Shown here one piece after another: positions 19,730 to 31,900 of a DNA stretch of 64,000 bases. Origin of the DNA: Brassica napus (Eukaryota; Streptophyta; Magnoliopsida; Brassicales; Brassicaceae); assembly GCF_020379485.1 (NCBI RefSeq), contig NW_026014892.1:1-64000 (forward strand), in the 5' to 3' direction. The translations under genes were made by a program, and so were the position numbers. Each line of letters begins with the position of its first letter. Positions within the stretch are counted from its first letter, which is position 1. Below the pieces are notes generated by a model, which was given only the letters and a program-made list of their open reading frames with translations, was not told the DNA's origin and did not search any database.

Positions 19730-22588
19730 AAAGAAGTTGTCATATTCCCAAACAGGAAAACTAGGATCACCTGATTTGAAAGTGGGATAGCTTCTATATC
19801 GTAACTCCTATTAGATTTGTTCCACTTCCTAATGATTCTCCACCACTTTATGTATAAAAATCAAGCTTCTTACATCGCGATTCTTCCTGGTTTGATTAGA
19901 ATGACAAAGAAGTTGTCATATTCCCAAACATGAAAACTGGGATCACCTGATTTGAAAGTGGGATAACTTCTTCATCCTAACTCCTATGAGATTTATTCCA
20001 CTTCCTAATGATTCTCCACCACTTTATGTATCAAAATCAAGCTTCTTACATCGCGATTCTTCCTGGTTTGATTAGAATGACAAAGAAGTTGTCATATTCC
20101 CAAACAGGAAAACCGGGATCACCTGATTTGAAAGTGGGATAGCTTCTACATCCTAACTCCTATGAGATTTGTTCCACTTCCTAATGATTCTCCACCACTT
20201 TATGTATAAAAATCAAGCTTCTTACATCGCGATTCTTCCTGGTTTGATTAGAATGACAAAGAAGTTGTCATATTCCCAAACATGAAAACTGGGATCACCT
20301 GATTTGAAAGTGGGATGACTTCTTCATCCTAACTCCTATGAGATTTATTCCACTTCCTAATGATTCTCCACCACTTTATGTGTCAAAATCAAGCTTCTTA
20401 CATCGCGATTCTTCCTGGTTTGATTAGAATGACAAAGAAGTTGTCATATTCTCAAACAGGAAAACTGGGATCACCTGATTTGAAAGTGTGATAGCTTTTT
20501 CATCCTAACTCCTATGAGATTTTTTCCACCTACTAGTGATTCTCCACTACTTTATGTATCAAAATCAAGCTTCTTACATCGCGATTCATCCTGGTTTGAT
20601 TAGAATGACAAAGAAGTTGTCATATTCCCAAACATGAAAACTGGGATCACCTGATTTGAAAGTGGGATAGCTTCTACATCCTAACTCCTATGAGATTTAT
20701 TCCACTTCCTAATGATTCTCCACCACTTTATGTATAAAAATCAAGCTTCTTACATCGCGATCCTTCCTGGTTTGATTAGAATGACAAAGAAGTTGTCATA
20801 TTCCCAAACATGAAAACTGGGATCACCTGATTTGAAAGTGGGATAGCTTCTTCATCCTAACTCCTATGAAATTTATTCCACTTCCTAATGATTCTCCACC
20901 ACTTTATGTATCAAAATCAAGCTTCTTACATCGCGATTCTTCCTGGTTTGATTAGAATGACAAAGAAGTTGTCATATTCCCAAACAGGAAAACTGGGATC
21001 ACCTGATTTGAAAGTGTGATAGCTTCTTCATCCTAACTCCTATGAGATTTTTCCACTTACTTGTGATTCTCCACTACTTTATGTAACAAAATCAAGTTTG
21101 TTACATCGCGATTCTTCCTGGTTTGATTAGAATGACAAAGAAGTTGTCATATTCCCAAACAGGAAAACTGGGATCACCTGATTTGAAAGTGGGATAGCTT
21201 CTTCATCCTAACTCCTATGAGATTTATTCCACTTCCTAATGATTCTCCACCACTTTATGTATCAAAATCAAGCTTCTTACATCGCGATTCATCTTGGTTT
21301 GATTAGAATGACAAAGAAGTTGTCATATTCCCAAACAGGAAAACTGGGATCACCTGATTTGAAAGTGTGATAGCTTCTTCATCCTAACTCCTATGAGATT
21401 TATTCAACTTCCTGGTGATTCTCCAGTGGTTTATGTATCAAAATCAGGCTTCTTACATCGCGATTCATCTTGGTTTGATTAGAATGACAAAGAAGTTGTC
21501 ATATTCCCAAACAGGAAAACTGGGATCACCTGATTTGAAAGTGTTATAGCTTCTTCATCCTAACTCCTATGAGATTTATTCAACTTCCTGGTGATTCTCC
21601 AGTTGTTTATGTATCAAAATCAGGCTTCTTACATCGCGATTCATCTTGGTTTGATTAGAATGACAATGAAGTTGTCATATTCCCAAACATGAAAAATGGG
21701 ATCACCTGATTTGAAAGTGTGATAGCTTTTTCATCCTAACTCCTATGAGATTTTTTCCACTTACTAGTGATTTTCCAGTATTTTATGTATCAAAATCAAG
21801 CTTATTACATCGCGATTCTTCCTGGTTTGATTAGAATGACAAAGAAGTTGTCATATTCCCAAACATGAAAACTGGGATCACCTGATTTGAAAGTGGGATA
21901 ACTTCTTCATCCTAACTCCTATGAGATTTATTCCACTTCCTAATGATTCTCCACCACTTTATGTATCAAAATCAAGCTTCTTACATCGCGATTCATCTTG
22001 GTTTGATTAGAATGACAAACAAGTTGTCATATTCCCAAACAGGAAAACTGGGATCACCTGATTTGAAAGTGGGATAGCTTCTACATCCTAACTCCTATGA
22101 GATTTGTTCCACTTCCTAATGATTCTCCACCAATTTATGTATAAAAATCAAGCTTCTTACATCGCGATTCTTCCTGGTTTGATTAGAATGACAAAGAAGT
22201 TGTCATATTCCCAAACATGAAAACCGGGATCACCTGATTTGAAAGTGGGATAACTTCTTCATCCTAACTCCTATGAGATTTATTCCACTTCCTAATGATT
22301 CTCCACCACTTTATGTATCAAAATCAAGCTTCTTACATCGCGATTCTTCCTGGTTTGATTAGAATGACAAAGAAGTTGTCATATTCCCAAACAGGAAAAC
22401 TGGGATCACCTGATTTGAAAGTGTGATAGCTTCTTCATCCTAACTCCTATGAGATTTTTCCACTTACTAGTGATTCTCCACTACTTTATGTATCAAAATC
22501 AAGTTTGTTACATCGCGATTCTTCCTGGTTTGATTAGAATGACAAAGAAGTTGTCATATTCCCAAACAGGAAAACTGGGATCACCTGA
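19730..22588. repeat. CentBr-type centromeric satellite, block 1 (176-bp monomer, about 16 copies)
   Basis: The motif AAAGAAGTTGTCATATTCCC recurs at 19730, 19906, 20082 and onward with a 176-bp period. Each monomer has CAAGCTT (HindIII site) and ACATCGCGATTC. From memory this matches the Brassica CentBr family. Monomers fall into at least three variants: A (TTCTACATCC, TATAAAAATC), B (TTCTTCATCC, TATCAAAATC) and C (GTGTGATAGC, TTACTAGTG). They appear in the order A-B-C at about 20082, 20610 and 22020. The left edge is R2; the right edge is truncated at the R5 remnant (CACCTGA / GAGTAAC). Confidence 0.93.
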
Positions 22589-22704
22589 GAGTAACTGGAA
22601 CCACTGCCTTGTTGCTTTCCATTTCAGAATCACCCGGATGAAAGCTAAGCGGCTGGTGTGTTCTTGAGTGTTCTAGTACTCAAACCCATATTATGATGAA
22701 CCTG
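22589..22704 (-). pseudogene. R5 second internal region: leader and first gag codons only
   Basis: Matches 27893-28008 with two differences: the first codons of Gag (MESNKAV...) and the leader on the minus strand. The gene is cut after about ten codons at the satellite junction. It belongs to a second internal copy downstream of the middle LTR. Confidence 0.9.
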
Positions 22705-22716
22705 GCTCTGATACCA
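22705..22716 (-). other. Second primer binding site of R5
   Basis: GCTCTGATACCA on the plus strand next to the middle LTR, on the side where a 3' LTR would normally border host DNA. Confidence 0.88.
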
Positions 22717-23337
22717 TATAAGTTTTAGAGAATCTGAGTTTGATATAAGGAAAGAAAGAGATTAGAAAGAGTCTAGAGGTGATTTAGGACGAGTTTAGCT
22801 AAGAGTTTAGTGTATGATCATGATTGAGAGCCTTTGAGTCTAAGAGAGTGTTTTGGTGTCAAGAACTGTCTGATTATCATTAATGAAGAGTTTACAAATA
22901 TATAGGAGAAGATACAAGGGTTTTCCTAAAGGTAAAGTAAGCAAAGCATGTGAAGTCAAGGAAGAGCTAGGCGCCGGTTTCAAACTAAGCCAATGGGATA
23001 CCCCACATGTGTGGGATGAATGGATAAGGTTGCTTTCCCTTTCCAGCTGCATACAGCCTGTCAAGCCGCGGCCTTATCCTTCTCTCAACGGTCTGATCAA
23101 GTGCTGGTAACTCTCCATAGTTACCATCACCCTTTTCACAAGTAACCATCCTGAATAGTGAAGAGTGTTACCCAAGACTTGTACGGCCACTCCTCATGTA
23201 CGGCCTGTACGGATTGTACGGACTAAGCCTCCTCAATCCCTTTCTTCCTAATGCTTCACTACTTCATACCCTCTCCTCACATACATTACTCAACACTTCA
23301 TCTCATGATCTCATCTCAAAGTGATCTCATCTCAACA
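22717..23337 (-). repeat. R5 middle LTR (621 bp)
   Basis: TATAAGTTTTAGAG...CATCTCAACA on the plus strand; polypurine tract of one internal region to its right and primer site of another to its left. GTACGG motifs lie at about 23180-23222. Confidence 0.94.
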
Positions 23338-23445
23338 CTCCCCCTCAAGCTTAGCTTTGTGAAAGTCTAAGCTTGGATAGCCATGAGATCTTCCTCATTA
23401 AAAACCTCACCAAAGAAAACCCATTGGGACAAAACTTTGATAAGG
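23338..23445 (-). promoter_or_regulatory. R5 3' cis region: hairpins and polypurine tract
   Basis: CTCCCCCTCAAGCTT is the polypurine complement. HP2 23346-23375 (CAAGCTTAG / CTAAGCTTG). HP1 23405-23445 (CCTCACCAAAG / CTTTGATAAGG), the variant shared with R1. Confidence 0.72.
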
Positions 23446-23477
23446 GAAAAAGAGTAAAGACCTCATAGCTAAGGGGC

Positions 23478-26400
23478 TTAGCTCCTTCTCGTGAGATCAA
23501 TGAGTCCTAGCCGGCTATGAATGGACTCAATTGTCTTCTGCCTTGCTGCCTTTGTGAACACATCTGCTAGCTGATCTTCACTTCTCGTGTAACATGGTAA
23601 GATGACTCCAAGAAGAATCATTTGCCTCACCTTGTGACAATCTACTTCAATGTGCTTGGTTCTCTCATGGAAGACTGAGTTGGTGGCAATGTGTATAGCA
23701 GCCTGGTTGTCACAATGCATGGTCATTGGAGTGGATTGAATAATCTCCAAGTGCTTCAGTATCCCTTTGATCCATACAAGCTCATTAGTCAGCTTCAGCA
23801 TGGCTCGGTATTCAGCTTCAGCACTTGAGCATGAGACCACCTTCTGCTTCTTACTCTTCCAAGTTACTAAGTTCCCTCCAATGAATGTGCAGTAGCCGGT
23901 TGTGGACCTTCTATCTGCTCTATCTCCTGCCCAATCCGCATCACAGTAGCCTACAACTTCAGTACTCCCATTACACCCCATCCACACTCCTTGATCCGCT
24001 GAGCCATTAAGATACATCAAGAGCCGGTTCACCATTCCCCAATGATGTTCTTTTGGAACTTGCATATGCTGACTCACCTGGTTCACAGCAAAACAAATAT
24101 CAGGACGTGTGATGGTTAGGTATATGAGCTTACCCACTAGCTTTCTATAAAGCTTTGCATCCTTGAATGGTGGACTGTCTTCAATCTCCCCCTCACGTGG
24201 AACCTTGTATCCATCTTCCAAGGGAGTCTTGGCCGTCTTTCCATCAAGCTTACCTGCATCTTTCAACAGATCAAGTGTATACTTTCTTTGGGATAGAAAC
24301 AAACCTTCCTTGGATCTACATATCTCAATCCCAAGGAAGTATTTCATCTCTCCCAAGTCTTTAATCTCAAAAACAGATTTAAGAAAGTCTTTAGTGGCTT
24401 GTATCTCTTCTTTATCACTACCTGTTATAATGATGTCATCTACATACACAAGTAGAACGACAATACCTGAAGGTGTGTTGAGTGTAAAGAGAGTATGATC
24501 AAGCTCTGACTTCCTAAAGCCTCTTCCATTCAGAGTTGTGCTCAACTTGTTGTACCATGCCCTTGGTGATTGTTTCAGACCATAGATAGCTTTCTTTAGT
24601 CTGAGAACATTCCCTTTCTTCACCAAGTGCTCTAGACCAGGAGGAGGTAACATATACACTTCATCTTCTAGTTCTCCTTGTAGGAATGCATTCTTTACAT
24701 CCATTTGCCACAAGCCCCACTCAAGATTCACCGCAAGTGATAGGACAATCCTGATGGTATGTAGCTTAGCAACTGGCGCAAATGTGTCTATATAATCCTC
24801 TCCATATGTTTGAGTGAATCCTCTTGCAACCAAGCGAGTCTTCTTTCTATCAATCTGTCCATTTGCTAGGTACTTGATTGTGAAGATCCATCTACTAGAC
24901 ACTGCTCTCTTTCCTTTAGGTAACTCACTCTCATACCAAGTGTCATTCTTGATCATTGCATTGGATTCAGCTCCCACTGATTCCCTCCACTCCTTGTCCT
25001 TCATGGCTTCCTCATATGACTTTGGTACATGGCTCTCATCTAAGCTTACCATAAAGGCACAATGTTCTTCTGGATAATGAGCAAAGGAACACACAGCTTG
25101 AGAGGGATGTTCCACAGCCTGGGCATTGTAGTACACTCTCGTGTTTACCCAGTTGGAACTATCCTTTCTCACTCTGGTGCTTCTTCTCAATGGCTGCACC
25201 GCCGGCTCTGATTCAGGTTCAGTTGTAGTTGCATTAGTTTCCTCCTCTTGATCTTGGCTTGGTACCTCCGTATCTTCCTGCATCATACTTTGATCATGAT
25301 CACCTGAGCCTTCTTGATCATGGCTTTCAACATGTACTTCAGCTGGTTCAGGTGTGTTTTCCCCCCCATGATCTAAGTTTGATGCCTCGGTAGGTTGTGT
25401 GGTTGTTGTACTGCGTCTCTCCTTCGGATCCTGGGTAGTATGTATCCCAAGCCCCTCTAGAATACTTCTAAGGCTGGCCGCTCTATCTGACTCTCTTGTC
25501 AATTCTAGCAGCTCATCTTGATTCTTTTCCTCATAGAACCCCTTAGCTTCAATGAAATTTACATCTCTAGAGACTAGAACTCTTCGAGTAGTAGGATCAT
25601 AGCACTTGTAACCCTTTTGAGTAGTAGAGTAGCCAACAAACATAGCTCTTGTGCTGGTTGCTTCAAGCTTGTTTCTCAACTCTTTTGGCCTAAGGACAAA
25701 GCATAGACATCCAAAGATTCGCATATGCTCCAATGATGGCTTGTACTTGTTCAAGGCTTCAAAAGGGGACTGATCATGTAGAATCTTAGTTGGGATCCGG
25801 TTGATTAGATAACACGATGTAGCCACAGCATCACTCCAAAACCTTTAGGGACATTTCCTTGAAACATCATTGACCTGCCACCTCCATGAGATGCCTATTC
25901 TTTCTCTCAGCCACTCCATTTTGCTGAGGAGTATAAGGACAACTCGTTTGGTGTAGTATCCCATGTTGCGCTAGATGTTGCTTGAAGGCTTGACCAGTGT
26001 ATTCCCCACCATTATCTGATCTCAAAATTTTAATCTTGGCATTGTAATGGTTAGTCACATAGTTTTGAAAATTTTTAAAAGCTTCAAGCACCCTATCTTT
26101 GGTTTGAATAAGTGTTATCCAGGTGTATTTCGATTTTTCATCTATGAATGTGACAAAGTATTTAAAACTATCCCTAGACAAGCAAGGAGCAGTCCAAACA
26201 TCAGAGTGAATTAGATCAAAGCACTTGTCATAAACAGTAGATGAAATGGGAAACACAGTTTTACAATGCTTGCCTAAAATGCAAGCTTCACAATCCTTAT
26301 TTTCAAATACCACACCTGGTAACATTAAGTTTAAAGCCCTAACATGGGGATGACCTAGTCTAGCATGCCACAATGCATTTTTATTCATCATAGAAGCAGA

Positions 26401-27926
26401 AGTAAATGAGCATAAGTAATCAGAAACAGGAGCTAGTTCTTCAAGTAAATATAAATCTCCCTTGGTAACTCCTTTTCCAATCAATTGGCTGCTCTCAATA
26501 TCCTGAAACTTCACATCATTAGGACTTAATATAACATTGCAATTAAGATCTGTAGTACACTTAGATTTGATGTGAAGTCAGGCATATAAAATGCTTTAGA
26601 GTCTTTATCAAACAATTTTAGCTTGCCAATTCCTCTAATTGGGATTTTATCTCCATTTGCAATCATGACATGTCCATTTGTAGGTTCAATGTCTCTAATC
26701 AAACTAGTATCACTAATCATATGATGAGATGCTCCTGAATCAACTACCAATGGTTTAAACAGATTGTGTGCAATATGAGACTGTCCTAGTATGCTAGTAG
26801 GTTTATAAGCAATGCTTGAATGATCAGGTTCTCTAGCAATACTACATGATTCATATAATGCACCAAAGGAGTAACCAAGAGTACCAAGTGTGTTACCATT
26901 CTCCTTTAGCATTTTGATGAGGGAGTCAAGGTCTGATCTCCTTAGGCACTCGTTCTCACGGTTGTTCTGAAGGCTTGGCTGAGGTGTGTAAGTCACCAGG
27001 GCCTTGCTATCTCCAGGCTCACGTGTCCCGCCCTCTCCAGCTTGGCCTGAGCTCCCAGCAACACTTGAACTTCCCGGCTCACTTCCAGCATACGAGACAT
27101 TGGCTCTCCCATCTTTCTCTCTTGAGAACTTGGCCAGCTTCAGATGAGGATGCAAGATCCAGCACTGGTTCTTCTTGTGACCTTGTCTCTTGCAATGATC
27201 ACAATTTCCCGTGAACTTCTTTGCATCATACTGGTTAGAGCTCGCACGGTTTGCTTGCGGAACTTCAGCTTGGTTTGCAAGTGTGATCTCTCCTTTCCCT
27301 CCAAAGAGACCGATAGAACCTTCCTCCTTCTGAACTTGTGCACACACTTCCTCAAGGTCAGGTAACTTCCCGGACCTCAGAATGTGTTTGATGAGGCTGT
27401 TGTAGCTTGGATTCAGCGTGAGCAGCAACCCAAACACCTTGTCCTGCTCGCGTCTCTCAGCCAGCTCATCTAGGTTGGTTGTGCCTGGCCTCAGCATCTC
27501 CAGTTCAGACCACAAGGCTCTGAACCTCCCAAGGTGCTTAGTAAACTCCATGTCCTCCTGTGTCAAGCTGTTGATAGCACGTTTCACTTCAAACACACGG
27601 CTCAAGTTTGAGATGTTACCATAAACCTTCTTTAGTGTGTCCCAAAGATCCTTTGCTGTCTCACAGTAGCTGTATGCCTCCAGGATAGACACTTCAAGAG
27701 ACCGTTGGAGTATGGACATCACCAGCTGATCATCTTGCTCCCACTTCTCTTCATCGCACTCGACAATCTCCTTGTCGCCTTCATAAGTAATGAGCTTTGG
27801 GGCTTCACTCTGTGTGATGTGTCCCCATAAACCCTTACTCCCCACTGCTGTCTTCACCAAACGAGACCACAAAAGGTAGTTACCCCCCTTGAGAGTAACC
27901 GGAACCACTGCCTTGTTGCTTTCCAT
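23478..27926 (-). pseudogene. R5 gag-pol polyprotein, broken
   Basis: Starts MESNKAVVPVTLKGGNYLLW at 27926 and ends LIDLTRRS. Unlike R1 it keeps the full CCHC knuckle (CDHCKRQGHKKNQC) and has no Gag stop. Protease (VVDSGASHH), integrase finger and D-D-E residues, the YVDD box, YCDADWAGD and SSAEAEY are all visible. Breaks: a 13-bp deletion near 26570 between protease and integrase, and two 1-bp deletions near 25845 and 25880 after the integrase Glu. The last two lie about 35 bp apart. The lesions differ from those of R1, so the two copies decayed independently. Confidence 0.93.
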
Positions 27927-28008
27927 TTCAGAATCACCCGGATGAAAGCTAAGCGGCTGGTGTGTTCTTGAGTGTTCTAGTACTCAAACCCAGATTATGA
28001 TGAACCTG

Positions 28009-28020
28009 GCTCTGATACCA
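28009..28020 (-). other. R5 primer binding site
   Basis: GCTCTGATACCA on the plus strand, next to the 5' LTR at 28021. Confidence 0.9.
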
Positions 28021-28300
28021 TATAAGTTTTAGAGAATCTGAGTTTGATATAAGGAAAGAAAGAGATTAGAAAGAGTCTAGAGGTGATTTAGGACGAGTTT
28101 AGCTAAGAGTTTAGTGTATGATCATGATTGAGAGCCTTTGAGTCTAAGAGAGTGTTTTGGTGTCAAGAACTGTCTGATTATCATTAATGAAGAGTTTACA
28201 AATATATAGGAGAAGATACAAGGGTTTTCCTAAAGGTAAAGTGAGCAAAGCATGTGAAGTCAAGGAAGAGCTAGGCGCCGGTTTCAAACTAAGCCAATGG
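28021..28300 (-). repeat. R5 5' LTR, part 1
   Basis: First 280 bp of the LTR up to and including the R6 target duplication AATGG (28296-28300). It continues at 34359; joined length is 621 bp. Confidence 0.94.
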
Positions 28301-28845
28301 TATCACTTTTAGTGATGTTAAGAGTAATCTGAGTGTTTAGAGAAGATTAGAATAAGTTTAGAGAAGATTAAAGTATGAAATGAGATTAAGAGTCTAAAGA
28401 GAAACTTTGAGAGAGACTAAAAGAGACTCATAACTTTCTTAATCTTATTAATGATGAGGTTACAATATATATAGAGAGATCAGATACAAGGGTTTCCATT
28501 TGATCACTATTCTAAGCATGTGGAGTCAAAGGGAAGAGGCTCCTCATTTCAAACTCAGCCAATGAGAGTGTGATCGTGTGTGAGGCATCTTGGACTGAGA
28601 TGCTTTGCCTTTCCAGCCTGTCACAGCCTGTCAAGGCTCTCCACCTTATCCACAACCTGATCCTAACCTCAGCGCACACTCCTCTCTTCCTGGTAAGTTT
28701 CCCTTTACCCATTTCACTCTCAAGTAACTCCTTTCACTAAGGTAACTTCCTTTTAACCCTTTTTACCACAGTAACTAATATTTACTGTGGTAACTTTCTC
28801 CACCCAAGTAACTTCAACACTCCATAACTACTCCTCATCTCAACA
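28301..28845 (-). repeat. R6 3' LTR (545 bp)
   Basis: TATCACTTTTAGTG...CATCTCAACA on the plus strand. By eye it differs from 33809-34353 at one position. U3 contains TTACCACAGTAAC and TTACTGTGGTAAC as an inverted pair. Confidence 0.96.
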
Positions 28846-28953
28846 CTCCCCCTCAAGCTTAGCTTTGTGAAAGTCTAAGCTTGGACAGCCATGAGATCTT
28901 CCTCATTAAAAACCTCACTAAGGAAAACCCATTGGGACAAAACCTTAATGAGG
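28846..28953 (-). promoter_or_regulatory. R6 3' cis region: hairpins and polypurine tract
   Basis: Polypurine complement CTCCCCCTCAAGCTT at 28846-28860. HP2 28854-28883 (CAAGCTTAG / CTAAGCTTG). HP1 28913-28953 (CCTCACTAAGG / CCTTAATGAGG), in which one base pair differs from the other elements on both arms. Confidence 0.75.
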
Positions 28954-28985
28954 GAAAAAGAGTAAAGATCTCACAGCTAAGGGGA

Positions 28986-31900
28986 TCAGCTACTTCTCTT
29001 CCCAAGATCTATGAGTCCCAATCTGATGTGAATGGACTCCATAGTCTTTTGTCTCGCAGCCTTGGTGAATACATCAGCCAACTGATCTTCACTTCTAGTA
29101 TAGCAAGGCAAGATCACTCCTAGCACAATCATTTGTCTCACTTTGTGGCAATCAACCTCAATGTGCTTGGTTCTCTCATGGAACACCGAGTTGGATGCAA
29201 TGTGAATGGCAGCCTGATTGTCACAATGCATTGTCATTGGAGTGGCTTGATCAATCTCCAAGTGCTTCAAGATGCCTTTGATCCACACCAACTCGTTTGT
29301 AAGCTTCAGCATGGCTCTATACTCAGCTTCAGCACTTGAACATGATACCACCTTCTGCTTCTTGCTCTTCCAAGTCACCAAGTTGCCTCCAATGAATGTG
29401 CAATAGCCGGTAGTTGATCTCCTATCAGCTCTATCTCCTGCCCAATCAGCATCACAATACCCCACCACTTCTGTGCTTCCATTGCATCCCATCCAAACCC
29501 CTTGATCCGGCGAGCCATTTAGATACATCAGCAGCCTCTCCACCATACGCCAATGATGTTCCTTGGGAAGCTGCATGTGTTGACTCACCTGATTCACAGC
29601 AAAACATATATCAGGCCTTGTGATGGTTAGATAAATCAATTTGCCAACAAGTGTTCTGTAGAGTTTAGGATCATGAAATGGCTTGCTGTCTTCAATCTCC
29701 CCCTCTCTTGGTACTTTGTAGCCATCCTCCATTGGCATCCTTGCTGTCTTGCCTCCATAAGCACCTGCACCTTTCAAAATATCAAGTGTATACTTTCTTT
29801 GGGACATGAACAAACCTTCCTTGGATCTACAAATCTCAATTCCAAGAAAGTATTTCATCTCTCCCAAGTCTTTGATTTCAAACATAGACTTTAGAAACTC
29901 CTTGGTTGCTTTGATACCTTCCTTATCACTTCCTGTGATAATGATATCATCCACATACACAAGGAGAGCAACCATACCTGAGGGTGTCGTGAGTGTAAAG
30001 AGAGTGTGATCCAATTCTGACTTCTTGAAGCCTCGGCCATTCAGAGTTGTGCTCAACTTGTTATACCAAGCTCTTGGTGATTGCTTCAACCCATAAATGG
30101 CTTTCTTTAGCCTCAGTACATTCCCTTTCTTCACTAGATGTTCCAGACCTGGTGGAGGATACATATAGACTTCATCCTCAAGTTCTCCTTGTAGAAATGC
30201 ATTCTTTACATCCATTTGCCACAATCCCCATCCAAGGTTCACAGCCAAGCTTAAAACAATCCTAATGGTGTGTAGCTTGGCTACTGGTGCAAATGTCTCA
30301 ATGTAATCCTCTCCATATGTCTGAGTAAACCCTCTTGCTACTAGTCTAGTCTTCTTCCTCTCAATCGACCCATCAGCCTTGTACTTGATTGTAAAGATCC
30401 ATCTACTAGACACAGCTTTCTTCCCTTTTGGTAGTTCACTCTCATACCATGTATCATTCTTTATCATAGCTCCTGCCTCAGCTCCTACTGATTCCTTCCA
30501 CTCCTTATCCTTCATTGCCTCTTCATAGCTTCTTGGAATGTGATTCTCATCCAAGTTTACCATGAATGCGCAATGTGCTTCTGGATATTGAGCAAAAGAA
30601 CACACGGCCTGAGTAGGATGCTCCACAGCTTGGGCATTGTAGTACACTCTTGTGTTTACCCAACTGGAAGGATCCTTTCTCAGCCTTGTACTTCTTCTCA
30701 ACATTGGCCCTTCTTGTGCCATCTCTTGTTCTTCTTCTTGTGGCAACACACTTGTTTCAGATCTTTCTTCTCCTAGCTGACTTGCTTCAGCTCCTTCTTC
30801 CCTTAGCTGACTATCTTCAGCTTCTTCTTGTTGATCATTTGATTCCACAGCTTGATCATGAGAGCCAGAACTCTCTTCTCTACTTGTCTCTTCACTGTTT
30901 GGAGTTCTTGTTTCATTCCCCCCTTCATGCTCAAGGTTGGAAGTCTGATGATCCGGTGCTGGAGTCGTGCTTCTCCCCCCCTGATGTCCTTGATTCATGT
31001 TGATTCCAAGCCCTTCTAGGATCATCCTCAAGGTTTCAGCTCTATCAGATGTAAGATCCTTCAAATCTTCTTGAATCTGCTCCTCATAATATCCTTTTTC
31101 TTCAACAAACTTCACTTCTCTAGATACTAACACTCTCCTTGTGTTAGGATCATAGCACTTGTATCCTTTCTGACTTGATGAGTATCCAATGAACATTGCC
31201 TTTGAACTTTTAGCTTCTAGCTTGTTTCTTATCTCTCCAGGCACCATCACAAAACACAAGCATCCAAAGATCTTCATATGCTCGAGTGAAGGCTTGTACT
31301 GATTCAGTACCTCAAATGGTGATTGTCCTTGAAGGATCAGAGTTGGTGTCCTGTTGATGAGATAACAAGCCGTAGCAACTGCATCACTCCAAAACTTCTT
31401 AGGCACATTGGATTGAAACATCATGGACCTGGCTACTTCCATCAAGTGCCTGTTCTTCCTTTCAGCTACACCATTCTGTTGTGGTGTATAGGGACAGCTT
31501 GTCTGATGAAGTATTCCATGCTGAGATAGGTGTAGCTTGAATGCTTGTCCTGTGTACTCTCCTCCATTATCTGACCTGAAAATCTTTATCTTGGCATTGT
31601 AATGGTTAGTTACATAGGATTGAAAGTTTTTAAATGCATCAAGTACCCTATCTTTGGTTGGAATTAAGGTTAACCATGTGTATTTGGATTTTTCATCAAT
31701 GAAAATTACATAATACTTATGGTTTTCTCTAGATAAGCAAGGTGCAGTCCAAACATCAGAATGAATAAGATCGAAACACTTTTCATAAACAGTAGTAGAC
31801 TTGGTAAAGACAGTTCTACAATGCTTGCCTAAAATGCAAGCTTCACACTCATTATTCTCAAAGGAAACACCTGGCAACATCAGTTTTAAAGCCTTATTAT

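Noticed and set aside
19730..22588. CRISPR-like regular repeats
   Set aside because: Monomers are directly tandem with a 176-bp period and no unique spacers; this is satellite DNA in a plant genome.
22449..22667. Short frame across satellite and R5 remnant
   Set aside because: It spans a rearrangement junction and other satellite copies do not keep it open.
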